From positions 1-45,244 of the forward strand of contig NZ_QYUP01000107.1 in the NCBI RefSeq assembly GCF_003590855.1: a stretch of 45,244 bases of DNA, read 5' to 3'. How positions within the stretch are numbered: position 1 is the stretch's first letter; each line of letters opens with the position of its first letter. Below, in pieces: positions 26,915-35,300 of the stretch. The notes below the pieces were generated by a model that worked only from the letters and a program-made list of their open reading frames with translations, was not told where the DNA came from and searched no databases. Made by a program: the position numbers and the translations under genes. The stretch is from Massilia cavernae (lineage in GTDB: Bacteria > Pseudomonadota > Gammaproteobacteria > Burkholderiales > Burkholderiaceae_D).

Positions 26915-28414
26915 TCAGATGCCCAGCTCCTGCCAGATCGCGTCGACCCGCTTCTTGACCGCATCGCTCATCTCGATGGTCGTGCCCCACTCGCGGCTGG
27001 TCTCGCCCGGCCACTTGTTGGTGGCGTCGATCCCCATCTTGCTGCCCAGCCCACTGACCGGCGAGGCAAAGTCCAGGTAGTCGATCGGCGTGTTGTCGAC
27101 CAGCGTGGTATCGCGGGTCGGGTCGACGCGGGTGGTGATCGCCCAGATCACTTCCTTCCAGTCGCGGATGTTCACGTCCTCGTCCACCACGACGATGAAC
27201 TTGGTATACATGAACTGGCGCAGGAAGCTCCACACGCCGAACATCACGCGCTTGGCGTGGCCCGCGTACTGCTTCTTGATCTGCACCACCGCCATCCGGT
27301 AGCTGCAGCCTTCCGGCGGCAGGTAGAAGTCGGTGATCTCGCTGAACTGCTTCTGCAGCAGCGGGATGAACACCTCGTTCAGCGCCACGCCCAGCACCGC
27401 CGGTTCGTCCGGCGGCTTGCCCGTATACGTGGAGTGATAGATCGGATTGCGCCGCATCGTGATGCGGTCGATGGTGAACACCGGGAAGCTGTCCTGCTCA
27501 TTGTAATAGCCGGTGTGGTCGCCGAAAGGCCCCTCGAGCGCATGCTCGTAGCCGCTCGGATGGCTTTCGTCCGGGTAGATATGCCCTTCCAGCACGATCT
27601 CGGCCGACGCCGGCACCCGCAGTTCGCTACCGATGGCCTTGGTCAGTTCGGTGCGGCTGCCACGCAGCAGGCCGGCGAACTGGTATTCGGACAGGCTGTC
27701 CGGCACCGGCGTCACCGCGCCCAGGATGGTGGCCGGGTCGGCGCCCAGCGCCACCGCGACCGGATACGGCTTGCCCTTGGTGGCGATGGCGTGCTCGCGG
27801 AAGTCGAGCGCGCCGCCGCGGTGCGCCAGCCAGCGCATGATCACCTTGTTCGGCCCCAGCACCTGCTGGCGGTAAATGCCCAGGTTCTGGCGCTTCTTGT
27901 GCGGCCCCTTGGTAATCACCAGGCCCCAGGTAATGAGAGGCGCCACGTCGCCCGGCCAGCAGTGCTGGATCGGCAGGCGCGCCAGGTCGACGTCGGCGCC
28001 CTCCCACACGATCTCCTGGCACGGCGCGCCGCGCAGCTCCCTGGGCGACATGTCCCACACCGCCTTGACCAGCGAACCCAGTCCCATCAGGTCGCGGAAG
28101 CCTTTCGGCGGCTCGGGCTCCTTCAGGCGCGCCAGCACGTGGCCGATCTTGCGCAGCTCTCCGATATCGTCGGCGCCCATGCCCAGCGCCACCCGGCGCG
28201 GGGTGCCGAACAGGTTGCCCAGCACCGGCATGCTGTGCGGCGCGCCGCCCGGTCCGACCGGATTTTCGAACAAAAGCGCGGGTCCGCCAGCGCGCAAAGT
28301 GCGGTCACAGACCTCCGTCATCTCCAAAAAGGGCGAAACCGGCACCGAAATGGGCTTCAATTCACCAATTTGTTGCAGCTGCGAAATAAAATCTCGCAAA
28401 TCAGAATATTTCAT
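26915..28414 (-). CDS. ubiD: UbiD 4-hydroxy-3-polyprenylbenzoate decarboxylase
   Basis: This 499-residue prenylated-FMN decarboxylase of ubiquinone synthesis removes the carboxyl group from polyprenyl-hydroxybenzoate. Family signatures are [19 protein letters not shown] at the start, [18 protein letters not shown], the pFMN-binding region [32 protein letters not shown] with the catalytic Glu, and [19 protein letters not shown]. The length matches. It needs UbiX to make the cofactor; ubiX is not in the window. Confidence 0.96.
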   Translation of the reverse strand: MKYSDLRDFISQLQQIGELKPISVPVSPFLEMTEVCDRTLRAGGPALLFENPVGPGGAPHSMPVLGNLFGTPRRVALGMGADDIGELRKIGHVLARLKEPEPPKGFRDLMGLGSLVKAVWDMSPRELRGAPCQEIVWEGADVDLARLPIQHCWPGDVAPLITWGLVITKGPHKKRQNLGIYRQQVLGPNKVIMRWLAHRGGALDFREHAIATKGKPYPVAVALGADPATILGAVTPVPDSLSEYQFAGLLRGSRTELTKAIGSELRVPASAEIVLEGHIYPDESHPSGYEHALEGPFGDHTGYYNEQDSFPVFTIDRITMRRNPIYHSTYTGKPPDEPAVLGVALNEVFIPLLQKQFSEITDFYLPPEGCSYRMAVVQIKKQYAGHAKRVMFGVWSFLRQFMYTKFIVVVDEDVNIRDWKEVIWAITTRVDPTRDTTLVDNTPIDYLDFASPVSGLGSKMGIDATNKWPGETSREWGTTIEMSDAVKKRVDAIWQELGI

Positions 28415-28505
28415 CAGGATTGGGGTGTTTTTTGTTTGGGCCGATGTTGTTTAATTATCCAGCCCAAGTAATTGATTTCACAGGATTTTGCTGCGTCGCA
28501 GCACG

Positions 28506-28528
28506 AAAAGTCATACTTAAAAGTCATA
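28506..28528. promoter_or_regulatory. Direct repeat upstream of the transglycosylase promoter
   Basis: AAAAGTCATA occurs twice (28506-28515 and 28519-28528), 13 bp apart, just upstream of the -35 box at 28548 and within the divergent ubiD upstream region. It is a possible regulator-binding site. The rest of 28415-28505 shows nothing I can assign. Confidence 0.35.
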
Positions 28529-28547
28529 AGGCGCAATCGTGTTAGTA

Positions 28548-28576
28548 TTGACTTGATATAAGCCACCCCCTACAAT
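28548..28576 (+). promoter_or_regulatory. Near-consensus sigma-70 promoter
   Basis: TTGACT (28548-28553) and TACAAT (28571-28576) are separated by exactly 17 bp. Transcription would start near 28583, about 300 nt before the lytic transglycosylase ATG. This is the best promoter match I noticed in the window. Confidence 0.75.
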
Positions 28577-28582
28577 TTGCTC

Positions 28583-28883
28583 TAACTGATGAGATGGCCA
28601 CGTCCAAGGCACGATTCTAGCCTGTCTCATACTTCCACGGGGTCGGGGCCCCAACGACATTTTAAGGAGTGTTTCCAACAGGCGTCTGCCTGACCTCCCC
28701 CGAAAAAAGTTGTTTAGCTACTGGTCAAATACCACTGGGAACCACCAGCTGAAGCAAGCAATTACGGCGTACATCGCTCGCAACGAGCGGCGATAGACGA
28801 TATTTCTGATGCACGGCATTAGTTAGCCCGCTGCGCTAAAGCGCGGCGACGGGATAGCTTTTTCCGCGACAAAGGGGAATTCG
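28583..28883 (+). other. Long structured 5' leader of unknown class
   Basis: These roughly 300 nt separate the promoter from the start codon and hold no convincing frame. Possible stems are TGAGAtGGC..GCCtgTCTCA near the 5' end, a GGGGTCGGGGCCCC element (about 28640), CAGGC-GTCT-GCCTG (about 28680) and CTGGT..ACCAG (about 28725). Further on are CGCTCG-CAA-CGAGCG (about 28775) and a GC-rich stem near 28835. It could be a cis-regulatory RNA or contain a separate small RNA. I looked for 6S RNA and the main riboswitch classes and could not match any. Confidence 0.4.
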
Positions 28884-29855
28884 ATGACAAATCGTTTCAA
28901 CGGGGCGACAGCAAAGCTCGCCCAAACCATGGCCAGCCAGCCGATCACGTGGGCTTCCGTGACCAGGGCCGCCCGTGGCGTGCTGACTACGGCGCAACAC
29001 ACCCTGACCGTTTTCGGCCTGTCTGCAGTAGCGGTTATTGCGCTCCTGTACGGCAATCCAGACCTGGCAAAACAGTTTTACCAATTCGTGGCGCCGGAAC
29101 CGATGCCGACCGCGCGCGTCGAAGCGCCTGCCCTGTCGGCCCTGATGCCGGTAGCCGACATGCGGGTAGCCGACATGCGGGTAGCCGACATGCGGGTAGC
29201 CGACGCCCACGCAGTCGAGGCAGAACCCGCGCCGCTGACGGCCGAAGAAAAAGCCATCCTCGGCAGCAGGAAGCAACAGGAATTTGTTACCTCGTGGCTG
29301 TCGCGGCGCTACCGCGTCGCCGGCGACGCGGCCAACATGCTGGTGTCGACGGCCTACGTGACCGCCAGCGAAATCAAGCTCGATCCGCTGCTGATCCTCG
29401 CCGTCATGGCAATCGAATCCGGTTTCAATCCGTTCGCGGAAAGCCCGGTCGGCGCCCAGGGCCTGATGCAGGTGATGTCCAAGGTTCACCACGAGAAATT
29501 CCAGGAAATGGGCGGCACCCAGGCTGCGCTCAACCCGGTGGCCAATATCCGTGTCGGCTCGCTGATCCTGAAGGAATACGTGCAGCGCGGCGGTTCGGTG
29601 GAAGCCGGCCTGAAGAGCTACGTCGGCGCGGCGGCGTTCGAGACCGACTCCGGTTACGGTTCGCGCGTGCTGGCCGAATGGAACCGCCTCAAGCAAGTCG
29701 CCCGCGGCAAGAACGTGCCGATCTTTACCCGTCCGCCTGCAACCATGGTCGTGCAGAAGGCGGCTGCTGCGCCTGCGGCGCCTGTCCAGGCGGCGCCGAA
29801 GGCCGAGGCTCCGGCGGTCACCGAGGTGAACAGCGAGCAGATCGCAGTCCTGTAA
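28884..29855 (+). CDS. Lytic transglycosylase (SLT domain)
   Basis: This is a 323-residue cell-wall lytic enzyme. A membrane segment lies at about residues 40-58 (LTVFGLSAVAVIALLYG). A linker follows with three exact VADMR repeats and then VADAH. An SLT lysozyme-like domain spans about 125-270, with catalytic Glu in AIESGFNPFAESPVGAQGLMQ and the NIRVGSLILKEY motif. An Ala/Pro-rich tail follows. It cleaves peptidoglycan with formation of anhydro-muramic ends. It has a strong promoter and a long leader and is closed by its own terminator, so it is monocistronic. Confidence 0.92.
   Translation: MTNRFNGATAKLAQTMASQPITWASVTRAARGVLTTAQHTLTVFGLSAVAVIALLYGNPDLAKQFYQFVAPEPMPTARVEAPALSALMPVADMRVADMRVADMRVADAHAVEAEPAPLTAEEKAILGSRKQQEFVTSWLSRRYRVAGDAANMLVSTAYVTASEIKLDPLLILAVMAIESGFNPFAESPVGAQGLMQVMSKVHHEKFQEMGGTQAALNPVANIRVGSLILKEYVQRGGSVEAGLKSYVGAAAFETDSGYGSRVLAEWNRLKQVARGKNVPIFTRPPATMVVQKAAAAPAAPVQAAPKAEAPAVTEVNSEQIAVL
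29151..29204 (+). repeat. 15-bp tandem repeat inside the transglycosylase gene
   Basis: GTAGCCGACATGCGG occurs three times without change (29151-29195) plus a fourth partial copy (29196-29204), encoding VADMR x3. Identical DNA, not only protein, suggests recent slippage. Being a multiple of three, copy changes would alter linker length without breaking the frame. Confidence 0.9.
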
Positions 29856-29880
29856 TACAGCGCTACCATCATATATAGAG

Positions 29881-29909
29881 GCCACCGCAGCGATGCGGTG
29901 GCTTTTTTT
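29881..29909 (+). terminator. Rho-independent terminator
   Basis: GCCACCGC and GCGGTGGC form a perfect 8-bp stem with a 6-nt loop followed by seven T. It lies 25 bp after the transglycosylase stop. Confidence 0.93.
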
Positions 29910-29920
29910 ATTTCACCAAT

Positions 29921-30090
29921 TTGGGAATCCCGGCCAAGGTCGGCATGGCGCTGACTGCGCACAAGACCGAAGTCATGTTCATGCGCTACGTTCACACTGA
30001 GGACGCCCCGGTGCGTCAAACCGCCGAACTGGTGACGAATCGACCCAAAACAGTCACCGGGTCGCGGCAGGCCGAAGGAGCAACGGCATG
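29921..30090 (+). pseudogene. Tyrosine integrase remnant, extreme C-terminus
   Basis: About 50 codons read like the end of a phage or island integrase: AKVGMALTAHKTEVMFMRYV, then HTEDAPVRQTAELVTNR. MFMRY-VHTED holds the nucleophile Tyr and TAHKTE replaces the usual LGHKTE. Everything upstream is missing, replaced by the transglycosylase terminator, and the frame drifts into non-coding sequence. The stretch from 30090 to 30255 shows only the presumed promoter area of the toxin gene. It marks an old integration or deletion, next to a toxin-antitoxin pair. Confidence 0.65.
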
Positions 30091-30255
30091 TTTGTTGTCG
30101 TCCTGCCTCAGCTTTGGCCCGGCGGGCGTCTGACTCGCGGCGCTAGGCGGAATTGTCGTGACAGCGTCGCGACAAATTGCGCATTCGCCTCCGGGGAGGG
30201 TGGCAGGACTGGTTAAACATGCCCGCTGCGGGTATAGTTTCAAGGAGCGAGGGGC

Positions 30256-30639
30256 ATGAACGTCCTCAAACGCAAGGACTTCGCGCGGTGGCAAGCAGGT
30301 GAGAATCTGCCTGATGCCGCTTTGTGCAAGGCGGTCCAAGAGATGGAGGACGGTCTCATTGATGCGGACCTTGGCGGTTTCCTCTTCAAGAAGCGGGTGG
30401 CACGTCCGGGCCGTGGCAAGAGCGGTGGTTATCGCACGCTGCTGTCAGCACGGATTGGCAGTCGTTATGTATTCCTGCATGGCTTCCCGAAAAGTGACAA
30501 GGCGAACGTGACGCAGGACGAGAGGAAGGCGTTGCAGTTCGCCGGGAAAGTGTTTCTGAAACTGTCGGCGCAGAACTTGTTAAAGGCATTACAGATTGGT
30601 GTTCTGTTGGAGGTATGTTGTGACGAGCAAACTCATTGA
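30256..30639 (+). CDS. RelE/HigB-type toxin
   Basis: This 127-residue protein belongs to the RelE/ParE superfamily of type II toxins. Recognisable blocks are LCKAVQEMEDGLIDADLGG, FKKRVARPGRGKSGGYRTL, SRYVFLHGFPKSDKANV, then the conserved Lys/Glu helix DERKALQFAGKVFL. These toxins cut mRNA at the ribosome. The toxin gene precedes and overlaps the antitoxin gene, as in higBA-type modules. ATG 30256 follows GGAGCGAGGGG. Confidence 0.85.
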   Translation: MNVLKRKDFARWQAGENLPDAALCKAVQEMEDGLIDADLGGFLFKKRVARPGRGKSGGYRTLLSARIGSRYVFLHGFPKSDKANVTQDERKALQFAGKVFLKLSAQNLLKALQIGVLLEVCCDEQTH

Positions 30640-30925
30640 CTCCCTGCGCGGCGACTTGGCCGCGCTGCAGGATGCTGGCGTGATTGGCAAGGTGACGATG
30701 CGCGAGTTCGACGCGATCTGCCCGCCGCCGGTTCGGGAATTCAGTGCGATCGACATCAAGCGACTGCGCGAGAAACTGAACTTCAGCCAGCCAGTGTTCG
30801 CGTTGCACCTGCACACCACAGTGTCCACTGTGCGCAAGTGGGAGCAAGGCGACACCCACCCCGCCGGCCCAGCCCTCAAGCTACTGAACATCATCGCTGA
30901 CAAGGGCTTGCAAGCCATCATCTGA
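30620..30925 (+). CDS. HigA-type XRE-family antitoxin
   Basis: This helix-turn-helix antitoxin, about 101 residues from the GTG at 30620 (a TTG at 30617 is also possible), is preceded by GGAGGT with 5-nt spacing. The HTH is IKRLREKLNFSQPVFALHLH, then TTVSTVRKWEQGDTHP. The gene overlaps the toxin stop by 20 nt, so the two are coupled. It should neutralise the toxin and repress the shared promoter. It is complete. Confidence 0.87.
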   Translation: MTSKLIDSLRGDLAALQDAGVIGKVTMREFDAICPPPVREFSAIDIKRLREKLNFSQPVFALHLHTTVSTVRKWEQGDTHPAGPALKLLNIIADKGLQAII

Positions 30926-30970
30926 CGACTGTTCCAAGCGCCCGCCCCTCCTTGCTCCACCAATATTTCT

Positions 30971-32122
30971 GTGAGAGCATCGGTTTCGTTTAGACAATCA
31001 CAACGGCCGACACCTTTGCGCACCCACACCATTCTTGTATTAGGCGGCTACGGCTTTTTCGGCGCGCGGATTTGCCAGGCGCTCGCGACCGATCCCTCGA
31101 TCAGGCTCCTGATCGGCGGCCGCGATGGAAACCAGGCCATTCGCCTCGCAGCGCAACTCGGGCTGGACCCAGGCCAGGCGCTGGCAATCGACGCCAACGC
31201 CGCCGGCCTGGCCGAACGCCTGTCGGCGCTGCAGCTGGCAACCGTCATCCACACGGCCGGACCATTCCAGGGCCAGGACTACCGGGTCGCGCAGGCAGCC
31301 ATCGCAGCCGGCGCCAATTACATCGACCTGGCCGATGGCCGCGATTTCGTCGCGGGCGTCGGCCAGCTCGACGACATGGCGCGCGACGCCGGCGTCTTCG
31401 TCACCAGCGGCGCCAGTTCCCTGCCCGCCCTGTCGTCCGCGGTGGTCGACCGTTACGCACCGCGCTTCCGCGAACTGAGCTCGATCCGCCACGGCATCGC
31501 GTCCGGCGCCCGCGCTCCTGGCCTTGCCACCATGCGCGGCGTATTCGGATACTGCGGCAAACCGTTTGAGCGCCCGGCCGGCGGCCGTACCGAGCGAACG
31601 CACGGCTGGCTTGACCTGAAACGCCACCACTTCCGGGCCCCGGTCGGCCCGCGCCTGCTGGGAAGCTGCGACGTGCCGGACCTCTCCCTGTTCCCGGCAC
31701 GCTACCCCACGGTCAAGACGGTGCGTTTCCACGCCGGCTTCGCCAGCATTCCCGGCCACCTGTTCGTCTGGGCCGGCGCACAGCTTGTCCGCTACCGCCT
31801 CCTGCGCAGCCTCGCCCCGCTGGTCGCGCCGCTGCACGCCGTCAGCCAGTGGATGGAACCCTTCGTCAGCGACAAGGGCGCGATGTTCGTCGCACTTGGC
31901 GGCACCGGCCTCGATGGCCAGCCCCTCAACCTCGAATGGCAGCTGCTGGCGGCGCAGAACCACGGCACGTACATTCCCTGCGGCGCCGCGATCGCGCTTG
32001 CGCGCAAGCTGGCGCGCGGCGACAAGCTCCCGCACGGCGCCATGCCATGCATGGGCCTCGTCACGGTCGATGAGTATCTCGCCGCGCTCGAAGGCTTCGA
32101 CGTACGCGAGGTGCCGGCTTGA
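30971..32122 (+). CDS. Saccharopine dehydrogenase-like NAD(P)-binding protein
   Basis: This protein of about 383 residues has an N-terminal Rossmann fold (TILVLGGYGFFGARICQALA near residue 20) and the family's TVIHTAGPFQGQDYRVAQAA and ANYIDLADGRDFV motifs. The C-terminal part is long and unassigned. No ribosome-binding site is clear; the start is a GTG at 30971 or a later codon near 31016. It is the first gene of three overlapping by four bases each, the others encoding membrane proteins. The family's reductase activity is plausible; the substrate is unknown. Confidence 0.82.
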   Translation: MRASVSFRQSQRPTPLRTHTILVLGGYGFFGARICQALATDPSIRLLIGGRDGNQAIRLAAQLGLDPGQALAIDANAAGLAERLSALQLATVIHTAGPFQGQDYRVAQAAIAAGANYIDLADGRDFVAGVGQLDDMARDAGVFVTSGASSLPALSSAVVDRYAPRFRELSSIRHGIASGARAPGLATMRGVFGYCGKPFERPAGGRTERTHGWLDLKRHHFRAPVGPRLLGSCDVPDLSLFPARYPTVKTVRFHAGFASIPGHLFVWAGAQLVRYRLLRSLAPLVAPLHAVSQWMEPFVSDKGAMFVALGGTGLDGQPLNLEWQLLAAQNHGTYIPCGAAIALARKLARGDKLPHGAMPCMGLVTVDEYLAALEGFDVREVPA

Positions 32123-32589
32123 GCGTCTACCTCCTTGTCAAATGGCTGCACATCCTGAGCGCCACCATCCTGTTCGGAACCGGCATCGGCATCGCCTTCT
32201 TCAAATGGATCACCGACCGCAGCGGCGACGTGCGCGCAATCCGCCTGTCGTCCGAACGGACCGTGCTGGCGGACTGGGTCTTCACCACCCCGGCGGTAAT
32301 TTTGCAGCTAGTGTCCGGGATCGCGATGGCCCACCTGGCCGGCTTCCCGGTCACGACGGGCTGGGTATCCTGGTCGCTGTTCCTGTACGCGGTCGCCGGC
32401 GGCTGTTGGCTGCCGGTGGTGTGGCTGCAGATCCGCATGCGCGCGCTGGCGCGCGTGGCGGACGATGCAGGCTCGCCGCTACCGCCGCAATACTGGGCGT
32501 ACGCGCGCTGCTGGTTCTGGCTTGGTGTTCCCGCCTTCGCGGCGCTGCTAGTGGTCTACTGGCTCATGGTAGGCAAGCCGGCCGTATGA
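32119..32589 (+). CDS. DUF2269 family integral membrane protein
   Basis: This 156-residue protein has four hydrophobic segments: LLVKWLHILSATILFGTGIG, TTPAVILQLVSGIAMAHLAG, WSLFLYAVAGGCWLPVVWLQ and WLGVPAFAALLVVYWLM. The N-terminal His-containing helix and the overall pattern fit DUF2269. It starts with TTG overlapping the previous stop by four bases (TTGA) and ends overlapping the next gene (ATGA). The function is unknown. Confidence 0.85.
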   Translation: MSVYLLVKWLHILSATILFGTGIGIAFFKWITDRSGDVRAIRLSSERTVLADWVFTTPAVILQLVSGIAMAHLAGFPVTTGWVSWSLFLYAVAGGCWLPVVWLQIRMRALARVADDAGSPLPPQYWAYARCWFWLGVPAFAALLVVYWLMVGKPAV

Positions 32590-32960
32590 CGGCGATGGAT
32601 ACGCGCCTGTACTGGGCCCTTCGGCTTGGTACGGCCTTCATCTGGATCTGGACCGCGTTCGTGTCCTGGTACGTCCATCCGCATGCGGAGTCCATCGAAT
32701 GGCTGCGCCGTTCCGGCGTCATCCACTACACCGAACTGGTGTTCATGGCGTCGTGCGTGGCGGACCTTGCGATGGGCGTGGCATCCTGTTTCTACGCGCG
32801 GCGCTGGCTGTGGTGGTCGCAGTTCGTGCTGGTCGCAGGCTATACGGTGGTCATCTGCATCGCCCTTCCCGAGTTCGTGTTCCATCCGTTCGGGCCGATC
32901 GTCAAGAATGTCTCGGTGCTTACCTGCCTCGCGATACTGGCGCTGTCAGAACGGCGCTGA
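32586..32960 (+). CDS. DoxX-like membrane protein
   Basis: This 124-residue protein starts at the ATG at 32586, which overlaps the DUF2269 stop as ATGA. Four hydrophobic helices (ALRLGTAFIWIWTAFVSWYV, YTELVFMASCVADLAMGVAS, WSQFVLVAGYTVVICIALPE, NVSVLTCLAILAL) and the conserved PFGPIVKN loop point to a DoxX-like family. It closes the operon before a terminator. Its role is unknown; coupling suggests the three proteins work together. Confidence 0.82.
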   Translation: MTAMDTRLYWALRLGTAFIWIWTAFVSWYVHPHAESIEWLRRSGVIHYTELVFMASCVADLAMGVASCFYARRWLWWSQFVLVAGYTVVICIALPEFVFHPFGPIVKNVSVLTCLAILALSERR

Positions 32961-32981
32961 CCATTTCCCAAAATGGAAAAA

Positions 32982-33012
32982 GCCACCGGCTCGGCGCGCG
33001 GTGGCTTTTTTT
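32982..33012. terminator. Bidirectional terminator between DoxX-like gene and nusB
   Basis: GCCACCG and CGGTGGC pair over a 10-nt loop, with seven T after the right arm and a run of A before the left arm. It can end transcripts from both the plus-strand operon and the minus-strand nusB operon. Confidence 0.85.
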
Positions 33013-33030
33013 CATTCAAGGTACAGCAGC

Positions 33031-33501
33031 TTACTTGCGGTTATGCGCCGCAACCTCGTCCGCGCGCAGCACCGGCGCCAGCTTGTCCAGCACGCCGTTG
33101 ACGTACTTGTGGCCGTCGATACCGCCGAACGACTTGGTCAGCTCGACCGCTTCGTTGATGACGACGCGGTAAGGGATGTCCAGGTTGTTCTTCAGCTCGT
33201 ACGCGCCGATCAGCAGCACACCGTGCTCGATCGGCGACAGCTCGGCCACGCCGCGGTCGATCAGCGGGGCGAAGGTTTCGCGCAGCGACACGGAATCCTT
33301 GATCGCGCCATACAGCAGCGCCGCGAAATAATCCGAATCGGCCTTGTCGAAACCATGCGCGGCCCGGATGTTGTTGACGATCGTGGATGCCGGTTCATTG
33401 TTCAGCAGCCACTGGTACAGGCCCTGCAAGGCGAACTCGCGCGCGCGGTGGCGCGGCGTGCGGTTCTTGCTGGGGTTGGCGTGCGTGGTTTTGTCGTTCA
33501 T
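33031..33501 (-). CDS. nusB: Transcription antitermination factor NusB
   Basis: This 156-residue all-helical RNA-binding protein assists rRNA antitermination with NusE. It begins with a basic tail and RHRAREFALQGLYQWL, the Arg-rich boxA-binding helix, and ends with the family's IPYRVVINEAVELTKSFGG and YVNGVLDKLA motifs. It is the last gene of ribBA-ribH-nusB, with 34 bp to ribH. Confidence 0.96.
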   Translation of the reverse strand: MNDKTTHANPSKNRTPRHRAREFALQGLYQWLLNNEPASTIVNNIRAAHGFDKADSDYFAALLYGAIKDSVSLRETFAPLIDRGVAELSPIEHGVLLIGAYELKNNLDIPYRVVINEAVELTKSFGGIDGHKYVNGVLDKLAPVLRADEVAAHNRK

Positions 33502-33535
33502 GGTTTCTTACCTGGTCAGTATTACTTTGTTCTTA

Positions 33536-34015
33536 TTAGTCTTCTTCGGCTTGCAAGTCTTCCAGCGCCAGCAGCAGGTTCGCCATTTCCACGGCGACGC
33601 GCGCCGCTTCCGCGCCCTTTTCCGCCATGCGCACTTCGGCCTGCTCGTCGGTTTCGGTCGTCAGCACGGCGTTGGCGATCGGCATGCCGTAGTCCAGCGA
33701 CACACGGGTGATGCCAGCGCCCGATTCGTTCGACACCAGCTCGAAGTGATAGGTTTCGCCACGGATGACCGCGCCCAGCGCGATCAGCGAGTCGAACTGC
33801 TGGGTTTCCGCCATCTTTTGCAAGGCCAGCGGGATTTCCAGTGCGCCCGGCACGGTCACGTGCAGGACGTCTTCGTCGGCAATGCCGAGATGTTTCAGCT
33901 CGGCCAGGCAGGATGACAGCAGGCCGTGGCCCACGTCGGCGTTGAAGCGCGCCTGGACGATGCCGATGCGCAGGCCGGCGCCAGTCAGATTGCTTTCATA
34001 AGTTCCTACGGTCAT
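33536..34015 (-). CDS. ribH: 6,7-dimethyl-8-ribityllumazine synthase
   Basis: This 159-residue enzyme condenses dihydroxybutanone phosphate with the aminopyrimidine. It shows [42 protein letters not shown] with the catalytic His region, and [10 protein letters not shown]. The length is normal. It lies between ribBA and nusB in the usual order. Confidence 0.97.
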   Translation of the reverse strand: MTVGTYESNLTGAGLRIGIVQARFNADVGHGLLSSCLAELKHLGIADEDVLHVTVPGALEIPLALQKMAETQQFDSLIALGAVIRGETYHFELVSNESGAGITRVSLDYGMPIANAVLTTETDEQAEVRMAEKGAEAARVAVEMANLLLALEDLQAEED

Positions 34016-34058
34016 GTCGGCCCCTCTTTTTATGTTTGATTGATTGAATAGTACCGCG

Positions 34059-35171
34059 TCAGGCGGCCGGTTTGGCGAGATAACCCGTCACTTCGAGGTT
34101 AAAACCGGTCATCGACGGCATTTTGCGCGGGCTGGCCAGCAGCTGCATCTTGCCGACGCCCAGTTCCTTCAGGATCTGCGCGCCAATGCCGTAGGTGCGC
34201 AGGTCCATGCTGGCGGCGCGCGCCTGCGGACGGGTATTCGGCGAGTCGAGCGCGGCGAACTGGGCAAACAGTTCGTCGGCGCTCTCGCCGCAATTGAGCA
34301 GCACGATGACGCCACGCTCGGATTGCTTGATGGCCTGCATCGCCGAGGTGATGGTCCACGAGTGCGTGGTGGCCTTGTCTTCCAGCAGATCGAGGATGGA
34401 GACCGGCTCGTGCACGCGCACCAGCGACTCCAGGTTCGGCGCCAGGTCGCCATGCACCATCGCCATGTGGGCGTTGCCGCTCGGCTTGTCGCGGAAGGCG
34501 ATCAGGCGGAACTCGCCGAACGAGGTCGAGAGCGGACGCTCGGCCACGCGTTCGACCAGGCATTCGTTTTCGCTGCGGTAGTGGATCAGGTCGGCAATGG
34601 TGCCGATCTTCAGGTTGTGCTCACTGGCGAACTCCAGCAGGTCCGGCAGGCGCGCCATGGTGCCGTCGTCCTTCATGATCTCGCAGATCACCGAGGCGGG
34701 CGTCAGGCCGGCCATTTCGGTCAGGTCGCAGCCGGCTTCGGTATGGCCGGCGCGCATCAGCACGCCGCCCCTCTGGGCTTTCAGCGGGAAGATGTGGCCC
34801 GGCTGGACGATGTCGTCCGGCTTGGCGCCCTTGGCCACCGCGACCTGGATGGTCTTGGCGCGGTCGGCGGCGGAAATGCCGGTGGTGACGCCTTCTGCCG
34901 CTTCGATCGACACCGTGAAGTTGGTGCCGAACGAGGTGCCGTTACGGGTCGTCATCATGCCCAGTTCGAGCTGGCGGCAGCGCTCATCGGTCAGCGTCAG
35001 GCAGACCAGGCCGCGCGCATGCTTGACCATGAAATTGATCGCTTCAGGGGTCACGAAATCGGCGGCAAGCACAAGGTCGCCTTCATTTTCGCGATCTTCT
35101 TCGTCGACCAGGATGACCATGCGTCCTGCGCGCAACTCGGCAACGATTTCCTGGGTGCTGGAGATAGACAT
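34059..35171 (-). CDS. ribBA: 3,4-dihydroxy-2-butanone 4-phosphate synthase fused to a degenerate GTP cyclohydrolase II domain
   Basis: In this 370-residue protein, residues 1-200 are a full RibB domain ([31 protein letters not shown], the substrate loop [20 protein letters not shown]). The C-terminal part resembles GTP cyclohydrolase II ([27 protein letters not shown]). However, the three zinc cysteines and the GHEGRGIGL motif are absent: the region reads [11 protein letters not shown] and NCGESADEL. It is therefore probably only a butanone-phosphate synthase, with a true ribA elsewhere. SD GAGGAA precedes the ATG. No FMN riboswitch is visible upstream. Confidence 0.93.
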   Translation of the reverse strand: MSISSTQEIVAELRAGRMVILVDEEDRENEGDLVLAADFVTPEAINFMVKHARGLVCLTLTDERCRQLELGMMTTRNGTSFGTNFTVSIEAAEGVTTGISAADRAKTIQVAVAKGAKPDDIVQPGHIFPLKAQRGGVLMRAGHTEAGCDLTEMAGLTPASVICEIMKDDGTMARLPDLLEFASEHNLKIGTIADLIHYRSENECLVERVAERPLSTSFGEFRLIAFRDKPSGNAHMAMVHGDLAPNLESLVRVHEPVSILDLLEDKATTHSWTITSAMQAIKQSERGVIVLLNCGESADELFAQFAALDSPNTRPQARAASMDLRTYGIGAQILKELGVGKMQLLASPRKMPSMTGFNLEVTGYLAKPAA

Positions 35172-35300
35172 TGGGATTCCTCAGAGAGATGCATCAAGAG
35201 CGTAATCCGCTATTTTAATGGATTTACCGGCGGGATGGCTTGGGGAGCTCATGAAGGAGTAGAATTCCGGCATCAAGACCCCGCCAAGGATGACGTGCCG

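Noticed and set aside
28583-28883. 6S RNA or a known riboswitch in the transglycosylase leader
   Set aside because: The 5' end has no complementary 3' partner to make the closing stem of 6S RNA, and I found no conserved core of the cyclic-di-GMP, TPP, cobalamin, SAH or FMN classes.
29151-29204. CRISPR-like array
   Set aside because: The units are 15 bp, directly adjacent without spacers and in frame within a gene; this is a coding tandem repeat.
34044-35300. In-frame upstream extension of the M16 protease by about 420 codons
   Set aside because: The extension is antisense to ribBA and has no protein-like features; the signal peptide starts at 35301.
35172-35300. FMN riboswitch upstream of ribBA
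   Set aside because: The 129-bp gap is too short for the element plus a promoter and lacks its conserved AGGGAAC-type segments.
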